Assembly (NCBI RefSeq): GCF_016718685.1
Contig: NZ_JADKCX010000145.1
Coordinates: forward strand, 1-44,738
Source of the DNA: Haliscomenobacter sp.
GTDB taxonomy: Bacteria > Bacteroidota > Bacteroidia > Chitinophagales > Saprospiraceae
Reading direction: 5' to 3'
Length of the DNA: 44,738 nucleotides
The number at the start of each line of letters is the position of its first letter. Position 1 is the first letter of the stretch. The position numbers and the translations under genes were made by a program. This document shows positions 10,757-19,926 of this stretch, one piece after another. The notes beneath the pieces are model-generated. The model saw only the letters and a list, made by a program, of their open reading frames with translations. It made no database searches and had not been told where the DNA came from.

Positions 10757-11636
10757 TAAATCCCTTTTTGGTGACAACCAATTCTTTGGAGTCAATCACG
10801 CTTCAGACGAAAAATCAAGAGCACAAGCCGTTAGATTTAAAGATGACACAGCCATTATACACGTATTGGATCAAGCAATAGACCAAGGAATCAACACTTT
10901 TATGTGTACTACCCATGATAGGATTGCCAATATTTGTAATCATATGCGTGCAAATCCGAGCAGGTATAAAAATTTCAATATATACCCTTGTATGCCTTAC
11001 GCTCATAAATATGCCAATGCAGTAACTGAACTAGGTATTATGGGCGCAATCAAGCAGTACGTCCCAGGGAATATCTTCAGTACTTTTGCGAAAGGCGGGG
11101 TTGCTTTTTTGCAAAAGGATTTTAAAAAACTGATGCAAATTCTCATTGATGCCGAGATGAAAATGTTTCAGGGAATAAACACCCCCGTGATTTTCATTCA
11201 GAATGTACTTGTCGATATGATTCTAGGGTTAAAAATGTATGACGTTTTTAAGGAGTATGATTCCTATATCCGGGAAAAATACCATGCTGAACCTGGTTAC
11301 ATCACTATGAATATGCCAGCCTTGTTGGATGCACTGGAAAAAGTCGGAATATCCAACCCCATTATTTGTTTTTCAATGAATAAGATTGGATTTCGAATGG
11401 CTGGAGGGCTTGAGATCAATGAAAAATAACTGAACGAAAAGACCTTTCGACCCATCGCTATGCAAGTTTTAGCTGCTGGAGCTCTAAATCCTCGAGAGGC
11501 ATTTGAGTACATCGGCCAGTTTCCAACAATTGAAGGAGTACTTTTTGGCTCTAGTTCTAAGAACCACATTCGGGAGAACATTGACTTGATCTCAAGTACT
11601 TTGAGCGTGAAGGAATCAGCCGAGTTTTGCACCTAA
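10746..11636 (+). CDS. Uncharacterised polysaccharide-locus protein, interrupted by an in-frame TAA
   Basis: I do not recognise the family. The protein starts MKIDKSLFGDNQFFGVNHAS. It has patterns of a (beta/alpha) enzyme: ALDQAIDQGINTFMCTTHDR-like segments, FNIYPCMPYAHKY, and PIICFSMNKIGFRMAGG. This periodicity suggests a TIM-barrel or aldo-keto-like fold, though no catalytic set is certain. The frame stops at TAA 11427-11429 after 227 residues. The same frame then continues with NEKTFRPIAMQVLAAGALNP and ends at 11636 (about 296 codons in all), so this is a point nonsense change or error and not the natural end. The 11-base overlap with the Gfo/Idh gene ties the two functionally. No signal peptide or membrane helix is seen. 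Confidence 0.6.
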
Positions 11637-11664
11637 AATACCTGCTTAAAGAAAAAATCCAGCG

Positions 11665-12735
11665 ATGAACGGGAATGTAAATCCTTCGTTTTGGCACCGC
11701 AAAAAAGTGTACCTGACTGGTCATACCGGCTTCAAAGGCAGCTGGCTGTCCCTTTGGCTCTCCAGCATGGGGGCCGAAGTAAAAGGGTATGCGCTCGATC
11801 CGCCCACTACGCCCGCCCTTTTTGAGGTGGCCAGTGTGTCCAGTTATCTGGAATCCGAAATTGGGGATATTCGGGCATTGGATAAGCTTACACGTAGCAT
11901 CAAGGAATTTAATCCAGATATTCTACTGCATTTGGGGGCGCAGTCGCTTGTACTCAAGTCGTATGAAGATCCCATTGAGACCTACACCACCAACGTGATG
12001 GGTACGGCCAATGTGTTGCAAGCCTCTAGAAACCTGCCTAATTTAAAAGCAATCGTTTCGGTTACCACGGATAAATGTTACGAAAATCAGGAGTGGGTAT
12101 GGGGCTATCGGGAAAACGAGCCACTTGGCGGAAAGGACCCTTATAGCAGCAGCAAAGCCTGCGCGGAACTGGTCACTTCGGCCTTTCGACATTCCTTCTT
12201 TACCGACCCTCAAGGTGCACAAGTGGCTACAGCGAGAGCTGGAAATGTGATTGGAGGAGGCGATTGGACTGAACATGGATTGATGGCAGATATCCTGCGG
12301 GCATTTGAACAATCCAAGCCCGTGATTATCCGCAACCCTCTGGCAGTTAGGCCTTGGCAACATGTTTTGGAGCCCCTGAGCGGCTATCTGATGCTGGCCG
12401 AGGCCTTGTACCAGGAGGGCGAAAAGTTTGCCGAGGCCTGGAATTTCGGTCCCACGGAAGCAGATTGTAAACCCGTAAACTGGATTCTGGATCACATGGT
12501 CAATTTATGGGGGAATGGGGCATCCTGGGAATTGGACCAACAAGCCAAGCCACACGAAGCCCGCTTGTTAAAACTGGATAGCTCCAAGGCAGCAGCACAC
12601 CTGGGCTGGACTCCCCAATGGAGGCTGGAGTCAGTGCTCGGTAATGTCGTTCAATGGCATCAGGAATGGCGTGCCAGTGGCAACATGGCTCAACGCTGTT
12701 TGAGTGACATTGCCGCTTACACGAAGCAAATCTAA
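11665..12735 (+). CDS. rfbG: CDP-glucose 4,6-dehydratase
   Basis: An intact 356-residue SDR-family enzyme converting CDP-D-glucose to CDP-4-keto-6-deoxy-D-glucose. The nucleotide-binding motif TGHTGFKGSWL is at residues 18-28. TTDKCYEN, with the TDK triad of this dehydratase group, follows. The catalytic Tyr and Lys lie in DPYSSSKACAEL near residue 160. RAGNVIGGGDW and RPWQHVLEPLSGY are strong CDP-glucose dehydratase signatures. RfbF, its substrate-forming partner, lies about 2 kb downstream (14,650). The gene shows no frame break. The function call is confident; the final sugar depends on the neighbours. Confidence 0.92.
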   Translation: MNGNVNPSFWHRKKVYLTGHTGFKGSWLSLWLSSMGAEVKGYALDPPTTPALFEVASVSSYLESEIGDIRALDKLTRSIKEFNPDILLHLGAQSLVLKSYEDPIETYTTNVMGTANVLQASRNLPNLKAIVSVTTDKCYENQEWVWGYRENEPLGGKDPYSSSKACAELVTSAFRHSFFTDPQGAQVATARAGNVIGGGDWTEHGLMADILRAFEQSKPVIIRNPLAVRPWQHVLEPLSGYLMLAEALYQEGEKFAEAWNFGPTEADCKPVNWILDHMVNLWGNGASWELDQQAKPHEARLLKLDSSKAAAHLGWTPQWRLESVLGNVVQWHQEWRASGNMAQRCLSDIAAYTKQI

Positions 12736-12748
12736 TCGCAAATTTCTT

Positions 12749-13293
12749 ATGATTTTTCACGAAACGGCTTTACAAGGGGCCTATGTCATCGAACTTGAAC
12801 CATTTACCGATGAACGGGGCTTATTTGCGCGTACTTTTGCAAACGAGAGTTCGCATCAATTGGGCACCACGAAGAATTCGTACAATTTAACCACTCGCAA
12901 AATCACCAGCAGGGTACTTTGCGGGGAATGCACTTTCAACATGCACCCGATACAGAAATCAAATTGATCCGCTGTATTCGAGGCAGTGTTTATGATGTAA
13001 TTATTGATTTGCGTGCCGAATCCCCCAGCTTCCTACAGTACTTCGGCGTGGAGTTATCCGCACAAAATATGCGGATGATTTATGTGCCGGAAGGATTTGC
13101 CCACGGGTTTCAAACCTTGGAAGATCATACCGAACTCATTTATCACCATACCTCTTTTTACACTCCAGGGCAAGAAGGGGGCATCCGTTACAACGATCCT
13201 CGCATCGATATCGTATGGCCTTTACCCCCCAGTGTAATTTCTGAAAAAGACCAAAATTACCCTTTCCTCGGTGTGTCTTTTTCTGGTTGGTGA
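12749..13293 (+). CDS. dTDP-4-dehydrorhamnose 3,5-epimerase-like (RmlC family), one frameshift
   Basis: A cupin-fold nucleotide-sugar epimerase of about 180 residues. The start ATG at 12749 follows the rfbG stop by 13 bases. The N-terminus reads GAYVIELEPFTDERGLFART. The frame slips near 12838-12845 and continues with FNHSQNHQQGTLRGMHFQ, which carries the RGxHxQ catalytic-His motif. It then runs through RCIRGSVYDVIIDLR and MIYVPEGFAHGFQTL to GIRYNDPRIDIVWP. All are RmlC-family landmarks. Being embedded with CDP-glucose 4,6-dehydratase, it probably epimerises a CDP-4-keto-6-deoxyhexose rather than a dTDP sugar. Whether it acts at C3, C5 or both cannot be read from the sequence. Confidence 0.85.
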
Positions 13294-13313
13294 TTGTTTT
13301 TTTCATTTTATAA

Positions 13314-14614
13314 ATGGCCATTATGCATTCACAAACCATTCCTCCCTCCGCTTGGGGCAGCAGCAGTAAGTGTCGATTTTGTGCTACTGACTTGAAGCAC
13401 AGTGTGGTTGATTTGGGCATGTCACCCCTTTGTCAAAAGCACATTACCCCGCAGCATGCCAATGAAGCAGAGAAATTTTATCCACTCCATGCTTACGTAT
13501 GTCATGAGTGTTGGTTGGTACAATTGGAAGAATTTGCCACTCCGGATGAAATATTTGCGGAGGACTACGCTTATTTTTCTTCTTTTTCAGACTCTTGGCT
13601 CGCACATTGCCGACAGTATACTGAATCGATGGTCAATCGATTTGGTTTCAACTCCAGCAAATTGGTGGTAGAGATTGCCAGTAACGATGGTTATCTTTTG
13701 CAATGGTTTGTGGAAAAAGGTATTCCCGTGCTTGGTGTGGAACCCGCTGCCAACGTAGCCCAAGCGGCTCGGCAGAAAGGTATTCCTACGGAGGTATTGT
13801 TTTTTGGAGCTCAGGTAGCCCAAGATCTGGCAAATCAATACGGAAAAGCAGATTTATTATTGGGAAATAACGTCCTGGCTCATGTTCCAGATATCAATGA
13901 TTTTGTGGGCGGAATGAAAATCATGCTTGCCGAAGAAGGAGTGATCACCATGGAGTTTCCTCATTTACAGCGCTTGATGGAGGGAATCAGTTTGATACCA
14001 TTTACTACGAACATTTTTCCTATTTGTCTTTTGTCGCAGTCAACCGAATTTTCGAGCATCACGGCATCACCTTATTTGATGTGCAGGAATTACCAACTCA
14101 CGGCGGCTCTTTGCGCATTTTTGGACGGCATACTGAAGATACCTCCAAGCCGATAGCTGAAAATGTAAAAGCCCTTTTACACCGTGAAAAAGAACTCGGT
14201 ATGGAAAGTCTGGCTTACTATGCCGCTTTTGAGGAAAAGGTTAAGGAAACGAAACGTAAGCTGCTTACTTTTTTGATCGAAGCCAAACGGTCAGGAAAAA
14301 AAGTAGTTGGTTACGGCGCTCCGGGAAAAGGAAATACCCTGTTGAATTATTGTGGCATTCGTACTGATTTTCTGGACTATACCGTTGACCGTAGCCCTCA
14401 CAAACAGGGCAATTTTTTGCCGGGTTCAAGAATTCCTATTTGCCATCCAGATAAAATTATGGAGACCCGTCCAGATTACGTCTTGATACTGCCCTGGAAC
14501 CTCAAAACAGAGATCAGCATACAAATGCAACACATCTACGAATGGGGAGGGCAATTTGTAATTCCTATTCCTGAAGTTCAGGTATTTGAGGTGCCAGTGA
14601 AGGTTATGGTTTAA
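13314..14614 (+). CDS. SAM-dependent sugar C-methyltransferase (three-domain), one frameshift
   Basis: With the break repaired, this is a protein of about 433 residues with the layout of NDP-hexose C-methyltransferases such as TylC3. The N-terminal zinc-binding domain has CRFC (residues 20-23) and CHEC (63-66). The Rossmann methyltransferase core has VVEIASNDGYLL near residue 121. The C-terminal domain contains KKVVGYGAPGKGNTLLNYCG and VPIPEVQVF-type ends. The frame breaks near 13,986: the first frame runs to 14,156, while similarity resumes in another frame as QFDTIYYEHFSYLSFVAVNR. It likely adds a methyl group at a carbon next to the C4 keto group of the CDP-sugar made by rfbG. The exact carbon is inference, with C3 most likely. 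Confidence 0.82.
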
Positions 14615-14649
14615 AATAATAAATTAATAACACCTAAATTTGATTTATT

Positions 14650-15426
14650 GTGAAAGTAGTTCTCTTCTGTGGTGGGCAAGGAACCCGCCTGCGCGACTAT
14701 TCCGAAACAATTCCAAAACCCATGGTAAATGTCGGATTTCGACCAATCTTGTGGAACATCATGAAATACTACGCCTACCATGGACATACCGATTTCATTT
14801 TGGCTCTGGGGTATAAAGCAGACGTCATCAAGAGTTATTTTGTCAACTACAACGAAACCCTTTCCAACGATTTTGTCTATTCCGAGGGAGGAAAGCAAAT
14901 AGAATTGTTGAATTCCGATATTGCGGATTGGAAAATCACCTTTGTCGACACGGGTATTCAATCAAACATTGGCATGCGCTTGATGAGATTGCGGGAGTAC
15001 CTTGAAGGAGAGGAAATGTTCCTGGCCAATTATGCGGATGGCTTAACCGATATGCATTTGCCAAGCATGATCGAACAATTTGTGCAAAAGCCGGATAAGG
15101 TAGCCAGTTTTATGACCTACCAGCCTACGGCTAGTTTTCACGTTGTTCAGGCAGAAGAGAATGGGGACGTTTCCGCCATTCAACCCATTTCCTATGCCAA
15201 TTTGTGGCTGAATACGGGCTATTTTATTCTTAGAAACACCATCTTCGATTACATCAATTACGGAGAAGAGTTGGTGGTAGAACCTTTTCATCGCCTAATT
15301 GAAAAAAAATTATTGGTCACCTACCACCATACGGGTTTTTGGCAACAAATGGATACATTTCGGGATAAAATGATCCTGGATGAACTACAGGATAAGGGAA
15401 ATCCGCCCTGGCAGGTTTGGGGTTAA
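14650..15426 (+). CDS. rfbF: Glucose-1-phosphate cytidylyltransferase
   Basis: An intact 258-residue nucleotidyltransferase forming CDP-glucose from CTP and glucose-1-phosphate. I take the GTG at 14650 as the start because it places the conserved N-terminus VVLFCGGQGTRLRDYSETIP directly at the start, as in the family. The pyrophosphorylase loop GGQGTRL is followed by PKPMVNVGFRPILWNIMKYY. Other signatures are GYKADVIKSYF, ANYADGLTDM (Asp-containing metal site), NTGYFI and GFWQQMDTFRDK. It supplies substrate to rfbG. The gene order dehydratase, epimerase, methyltransferase, cytidylyltransferase suggests one operon. Confidence 0.93.
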   Translation: MKVVLFCGGQGTRLRDYSETIPKPMVNVGFRPILWNIMKYYAYHGHTDFILALGYKADVIKSYFVNYNETLSNDFVYSEGGKQIELLNSDIADWKITFVDTGIQSNIGMRLMRLREYLEGEEMFLANYADGLTDMHLPSMIEQFVQKPDKVASFMTYQPTASFHVVQAEENGDVSAIQPISYANLWLNTGYFILRNTIFDYINYGEELVVEPFHRLIEKKLLVTYHHTGFWQQMDTFRDKMILDELQDKGNPPWQVWG

Positions 15427-15551
15427 CTTCATACAAATGGATCATTTTATGAGACCTGTGCATAAAATACCTTTATCTTGTGGCGCTATCTACTGTTTTT
15501 CTAATTAGGTTAAGGTGTTGTTTACGCATAACCAACTCAAAGATAAGGAGT
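15427..15551 (+). other. Unassigned 125-bp gap before the nucleotide-sugar dehydrogenase
   Basis: This stretch has no convincing gene. It begins directly after rfbF and contains GAGACCTGTGCATAAAATACC (15450-15470 approximately), which reminded me of terminal-repeat sequences of some Bacteroidota insertion sequences. I could not find a partner repeat or target duplication. It ends in AAGGAG, immediately before the first recognisable codons of the dehydrogenase. Either a small insertion remnant or ordinary leader sequence is possible. Confidence 0.25.
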
Positions 15552-16626
15552 TTGTATGCTGAATTGCTCAGCAAAGAGAAAACCATTGCGGTCATTGGAC
15601 TAGGTTATGTTGGCCTTCCTTTGGCACTTGAATTGGCGAAACACTTCCAGGTCATTGGCTTTGACATCAATGTTGAACGTTGCCTTAATGCAACAAGGGC
15701 TTGATCCTACCCGTGAACTTGATGCATCTGTCTTTCAACATATCGACATACTGTTTACGACTGATCCTGCTGATTTGCATAAGGCTCAGTTTTTATCATT
15801 GCGGTTCCAACCGATATCAACGAACACAAAGTGCCCAACCTGATCCCGCTGCAAAAGGCTCTCGGAAAGCGTAGGCAAAGCACTCAAACCCGGTGATTAT
15901 GTTGTGTACGAATCAACGGTGTATCCAGGTTGTACGGAAGAAGATTGCTTGCCCATCTTGGAACAATACAGTGGACTAAAATCCCCCAGGAACTTCAAAA
16001 TTGGTTATTCACCCGAGCGCATCAATCCCGGTGATAAAACCGTCACCCGCTACATATTCTCAAAATGGTATCGGGCTGTGATGCCTCGCCCTTGAAACCA
16101 TTGCTAAAGGGTATACGACAAATCATTACAGCTGGGATCTACGAGGCACCCAGCATCAAGGTTGCAGAAGCGGCTAAAGTCATTGAAAACATCCAGCGCG
16201 ACCTGAACATCTCTCTGGTCAATGAGTTGGCCATGGTTTTTGACAAAATGGATATTGATACCAATGCGTTCTGGCTGCGGCGGCAACAAATGGAATTTTC
16301 ACCGCTATGCTCCCGGGTTGGTAGGGGGGCATTGTATTGGTGTTGATCCCTATTACCTCTTGCACAAAGCCCGTCAACTGGGCATTGAACCACAAGTGAT
16401 TGCTGCTGGCCGCCGCATCAATGACGCCATGCCCGTCTGGATTGCCAAAAACCTGGTGCAAACCCTGCTGCAAAAAGGCAAAAACCCGAGCAGCAGTAAA
16501 GTATTGGTAATGGGCATTACCTTTAAAGAGGATGTCGCCGATATCCGCAATTCCAAAGTGGTAGAACTGGTGAATGAGTTGATGTCGTACTCCATTCATG
16601 TACAGATTACGGATCCCTGGGCTTAA
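15552..16626 (+). pseudogene. UDP-N-acetylhexosamine/UDP-sugar dehydrogenase (WbpA/TviB-like), frameshifted and C-terminally truncated
   Basis: Enzymes of this family oxidise C6 of a UDP-sugar to a uronic acid. Readable motifs are IAVIGLGYVGLPLALELAKHF (NAD-binding, near 15585), VVYESTVYPGCTEEDCLPIL, FKIGYSPERINPGDK, AGIYEAPSIKVAEAAKVIEN, and YAPGLVGGHCIGVDPYYLLH, which holds the catalytic Cys. VLVMGITFKEDVADIRNSKV follows. At least six frame changes are needed (for example near 15690, 15790, 15870, 16050 and 16300). The product ends at ITDPWA followed by TAA. The family normally has about 60 more residues after this DPWA strand, so the 3' end is missing. The start is uncertain: the TTG at 15552 is provisional, and an ATG may have been lost there. 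Confidence 0.78.
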
Positions 16627-17099
16627 AAAAGAAGCCTTGACCAGTGCTGCACTTCTTTTAGAAGGGGTGGAGAGCCAGGATGTTCAGGTATTGGACTATC
16701 GAGATGCTTTTCTTTCTTTTTCCGCGATGGAGATCAAAGAACATTTTGAATCCATCAAAAGCAAGCTTAACCCGGATATTGTCTTTACCCATTATCGAGA
16801 TGATCGCCACCAGGATCATCGACTCATTTCGGATCTGACCTGGAATACTTTTCGCAATCATTTCATCCTGGAATACGAAATTCCGAAGTATGATGGTGAC
16901 CTTGGGCATCCCTCAGTGTTTCCAGCTCAGCTCAGCACAAGTAGAAAAAAATTGATATTCTGATGCAATCTTTCGCAAGCCAACAAAACAAACACTGGTT
17001 TGATCGAGAAACTTTTCTGGCCTTGTTGCGCATTCGGGGGTTAGAATCGGCCGCGCATTCCAAATATGCAGAAGCATTCCATTCACGGAAATGGGGTTG
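16598..17099 (+). pseudogene. PIG-L/LmbE-family deacetylase, N-terminus missing, one frameshift
   Basis: Only the C-terminal part of a PIG-L deacetylase is present. These zinc enzymes remove N-acetyl groups from sugars or sugar-lipids. Similarity starts abruptly at KKEALTSAALLL (about 16,620) and runs through DIVFTHYRDDRHQDHRLISD, whose His and Asp pattern is the second zinc-binding block. EIPKYDGDLGHPSVF follows. The frame shifts near 16,925 and the rest reads ILMQSFASQQNKHWFDRETF to about 17,099. The first zinc motif (AHPDDE) and about 50 residues are absent. The junction with the truncated dehydrogenase lies within about 15 bases of 16,612, implying a deletion or a misjoin. Confidence 0.7.
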
Positions 17100-17138
17100 T
17101 AAGAACTTGTTTTATACGCTTATCCCTCAAATCATACC

Positions 17139-18421
17139 ATGAAAGCAAAGAAATTTCGACAAATCCATTGCAGTTAAAAAGAAAATACACCAACTCATTC
17201 CAGGGGGCTGTCATACCTATGCCAAAGGAGATGACCAGTTCCCGAAGTTCCACTCCCCTACATTGCCCGGGGTGAAGGCTGCCGGGTATGGGACGTTGAC
17301 GGCAATGAATACATCGAATATGGGATGGGTTTGCGTGCGGTGACCCTTGGCCATGCTTATCCTGCTATCGTGATGGCTGCCTGCCAACAAATGTGGAAAG
17401 GCAGCAATTTTGCCCGCCCAGCAGCCATTGAACTCGAAGCAGCGGAAGCGTTTTTGAAAGTGGTGCCTGGTGCCGAAATGGTCAAATTTGCAAAAAATGG
17501 TTCTGATGCACTACTGCGGCACTCAAACTAGCCCGCGCTTATACCGGAAGGGATATGGTAGGCATCTGTATCGATCACCCTTCTTTTCCGTCGATGATTG
17601 GTTCATCGGCACCACTGCGATCAATGCTGGAATCCCTCAGTCTATTCATGATTTGACCGTAGGGTTCAATTCAATAACATTGAAGTGTACGCTCCTTTTT
17701 TGATCGATATCCCGGTCAAGTTGCTGGTTTAATTATGGAAATTGAAAAGAATGAGCCGGTGAATCCTCATTTTTTACAAGAATTACAACACCTCTGTAAG
17801 CAAAACGGGACGGTGTTCATTTTGGATGAAATGATCACAGGATTTCGCTGGCATTTTGGTGGTGCACAAACCCTGTACAACATCGTTCCGGACCTTTCTA
17901 CGTTTGGAAAAGCCATGGGCAACGGGTTCGCCGTTTCCGCTTTTGGCCGGGAAAGAGAGAGATCATGGAGTTGGGCGGCTTGTATCATGATCAGGAAAGG
18001 GTTTTTTTATTGTCGACGACCCATGGGGCCGAAAATCACGCACTGGCTGCATTCATGGCAGTAGTCAAAGAATACGAAGAAAAAAGACATCATTAGGCAC
18101 CTGCGTGAGCAGGGCGAATGGCTTCGAGTTGGATTGGAACAGTCCATAGCAGCACATGGTCTGCAAGATTATGTTGGCATCACGGTTTTCCGGTATGTTT
18201 GGTTTATTCCGCAAAAAGCAATTGAAACAAGCCTCACAGCCCTTTCGAACACTACTCTTGCAAGAGTTGATCAAAAGAGGGCCGCTGGGCGGGTGGCCCC
18301 AGAGAGACATTGACCCAGTAGCTTTTTCAGGTGCTGAAGTTACCGCAGCTAGACAAGGAACAAGTACCAGAGATCCGACCAGAACGATCGACAAAGTGTA
18401 TTCCACGCCGCCTGGGTATAA
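17139..18421 (+). pseudogene. Class III aminotransferase (glutamate-1-semialdehyde aminomutase-like), heavily frameshifted
   Basis: This is a PLP enzyme of the GSA-aminotransferase type; copies in glycan loci often aminate unusual keto acids or sugars. Readable blocks are VWDVDGNEYIEYGMGLRAVT, MVKFAKNGSDA, IGTTAINAGIPQSIHDLTVG, VFILDEMITGFRWHFGGAQT and LSTFGKAMGNGFAVSAFGRE, the last with the PLP-binding Lys. HDQERVFLLSTTHGAENHAL then runs to VFHAAWV and TAA at 18419-18421. I count at least six frame changes across 1.28 kb, which is the right length for one 425-residue protein. The start ATG at 17139 follows the deacetylase end. The true substrate is not predictable. Confidence 0.75.
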
Positions 18422-18679
18422 CTGGTTAAATATCCTCCATGGCGTAACATAATGTTTTCGCCATCCCCCCGCTTTGAGGTAGGTTTTGACTAAATTTTGG
18501 AAAATAGCCATTGTAAGTCGAGGCGCTCCAACCCGAAATCTGGAACAGGGAACCGATCCAATGAAATACGAATGGGGCACTCATGACGGGGTGATCATTA
18601 CCATGATCAATTTTATCAATTTTAAATAACCCATGAAAGGCGTCAAGAAGGTTTGGTGTTTTTGTTAGGGGGGTTTTTA
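18422..18679. other. Unassigned 260-bp gap between convergent genes
   Basis: This is the space between the aminotransferase (+) and the methyltransferase (-), which face each other. On the + strand a short open stretch at about 18,486-18,627 reads KFWKIAIVSRGAPTRN and onward for some 45 codons. On the - strand the methyltransferase frame runs on through the region without a stop. Neither has recognisable similarity beyond that. I see no clear terminator hairpin here. Confidence 0.3.
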
Positions 18680-19855
18680 AAATTTCAAAATGCCCTGTAA
18701 ACCAAGCGCTTTGGCCTGAGCCATAATTTCCTTTTGGTAAGTAGCATTGGAAATGAGAATAATCTCCACTTTTTGCTCCTTTAAGGCCCCCGGTGCACGG
18801 ACTTGGAAACCCGGATTTGGGTAAAACTTTCCCTTGCCGCAATGGATTGATGTCGATGACCAGTGCCAGGTTGCTTAGATTGGAAAAGTGACTGAGAAAA
18901 TTGATGCCCCGCATCCCCGCGCCCCACAAGGCAATGTTGTATTTTTTTGTTCTCCAGGAGTCTAGCTTTTGTTGCCATTCGACTACCCCTTCCCGATAGG
19001 CACTGGCGAAGGTTTCAAATTGTTGGAAAGGTTTCTCCAGTGTCATCTCCTGTGTGGCGCCTCCAGAAAAATCCGGAAATGCCTCGACGCCCAGATAATC
19101 CCCATCCAGAAACTCTTCGATGCGTATGTTTTTATAACCAGCCAATTGCAGAAGATAGGTGATCGAATAAGGGCTAAACCAGGATCTTTGCATAGCCGAT
19201 GTTCCAAATCAAGGAAGCCGAAAAGGTTTTTAAGGCATTGGGAATTTCCAGGTAAATGGCCGACTGAGGGTTTTGGATGAGGTTTTGTTTCATCAACTTT
19301 AGAAAATCTACTGGACGTGCCTGAGTTCATCTAACAAATGGCGGCAAACGGTAAAATCCACCTTTAAATCAGCATAAGTTGCCGCATAATAATCAGCAAT
19401 GAACTCGATCTGCGTAGCGTCGTATACCAGATCTTCCACTTTTTCATAACTTGGATCGATGCCAATCCCCTGATTGTCCCCAGCCTCACATAGTGCCAGA
19501 AAATGCCTTTGCCACAGGCTATCTCCAGAATCGTTTTGTTGTTCAACTGATGCCCTTCGATCAGGCCTTGATCAGCATTTGATTAAACTGTTGATAAATA
19601 GCCGAATAATGCAGAGAAAAATCATAATCAAGGAAAGGATTTTTCGAGGGTCGTACGATCTATTGAAAATATAAGCGCAATTTTGGCAATAAACCAGGTC
19701 GACTTCTCCGCTGGGTGCGTTGATGGCCGCTGTCCGGCTTGGCCAAACAACACCATCTTGCGAGGGGAGTATCTTTGGCCTGGAAAAAATCAATAAATTC
19801 TGGTTTCGTCACAAATAGGGCAATGCATTTCAGTCGTTGCTGTGATTTGTTCCAT
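18680..19855 (-). pseudogene. Class I SAM-dependent methyltransferase with zinc-binding N-terminus, frameshifted
   Basis: This is a second methyltransferase of the three-part sugar-methyltransferase type, on the opposite strand to its neighbours. From the start (ATG at 19855) it reads MHCPICDET, then VDLVYCQNCAYIFNRSYDP, giving two CxxC zinc pairs. The SAM-binding motif TILEIACGKG is at about 19,505-19,540. IEEFLDGDYLGVEAFPDFSG and the C-terminal nucleotide-binding-like block YNIALWGAGMRGINFLSHFS then lead to GHFEIL near 18,685. At least five frame changes occur. Similarity ends near 18,680, although the frame remains open further. Its target could be a sugar carbon or oxygen; this is not resolved. 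Confidence 0.7.
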
Positions 19856-19926
19856 TATCCGTTTTAGTTTTGGAGACAATATATTTAGTTTATTACAAAA
19901 GTTACTCATATCGCAATTAATTTTCT

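Noticed and set aside
18426..18680. Open continuation of the - strand methyltransferase frame
   Set aside because: Family similarity ends at GHFEIL near 18,685; the rest reads as unstructured sequence, probably because the true stop is lost to a frame slip.
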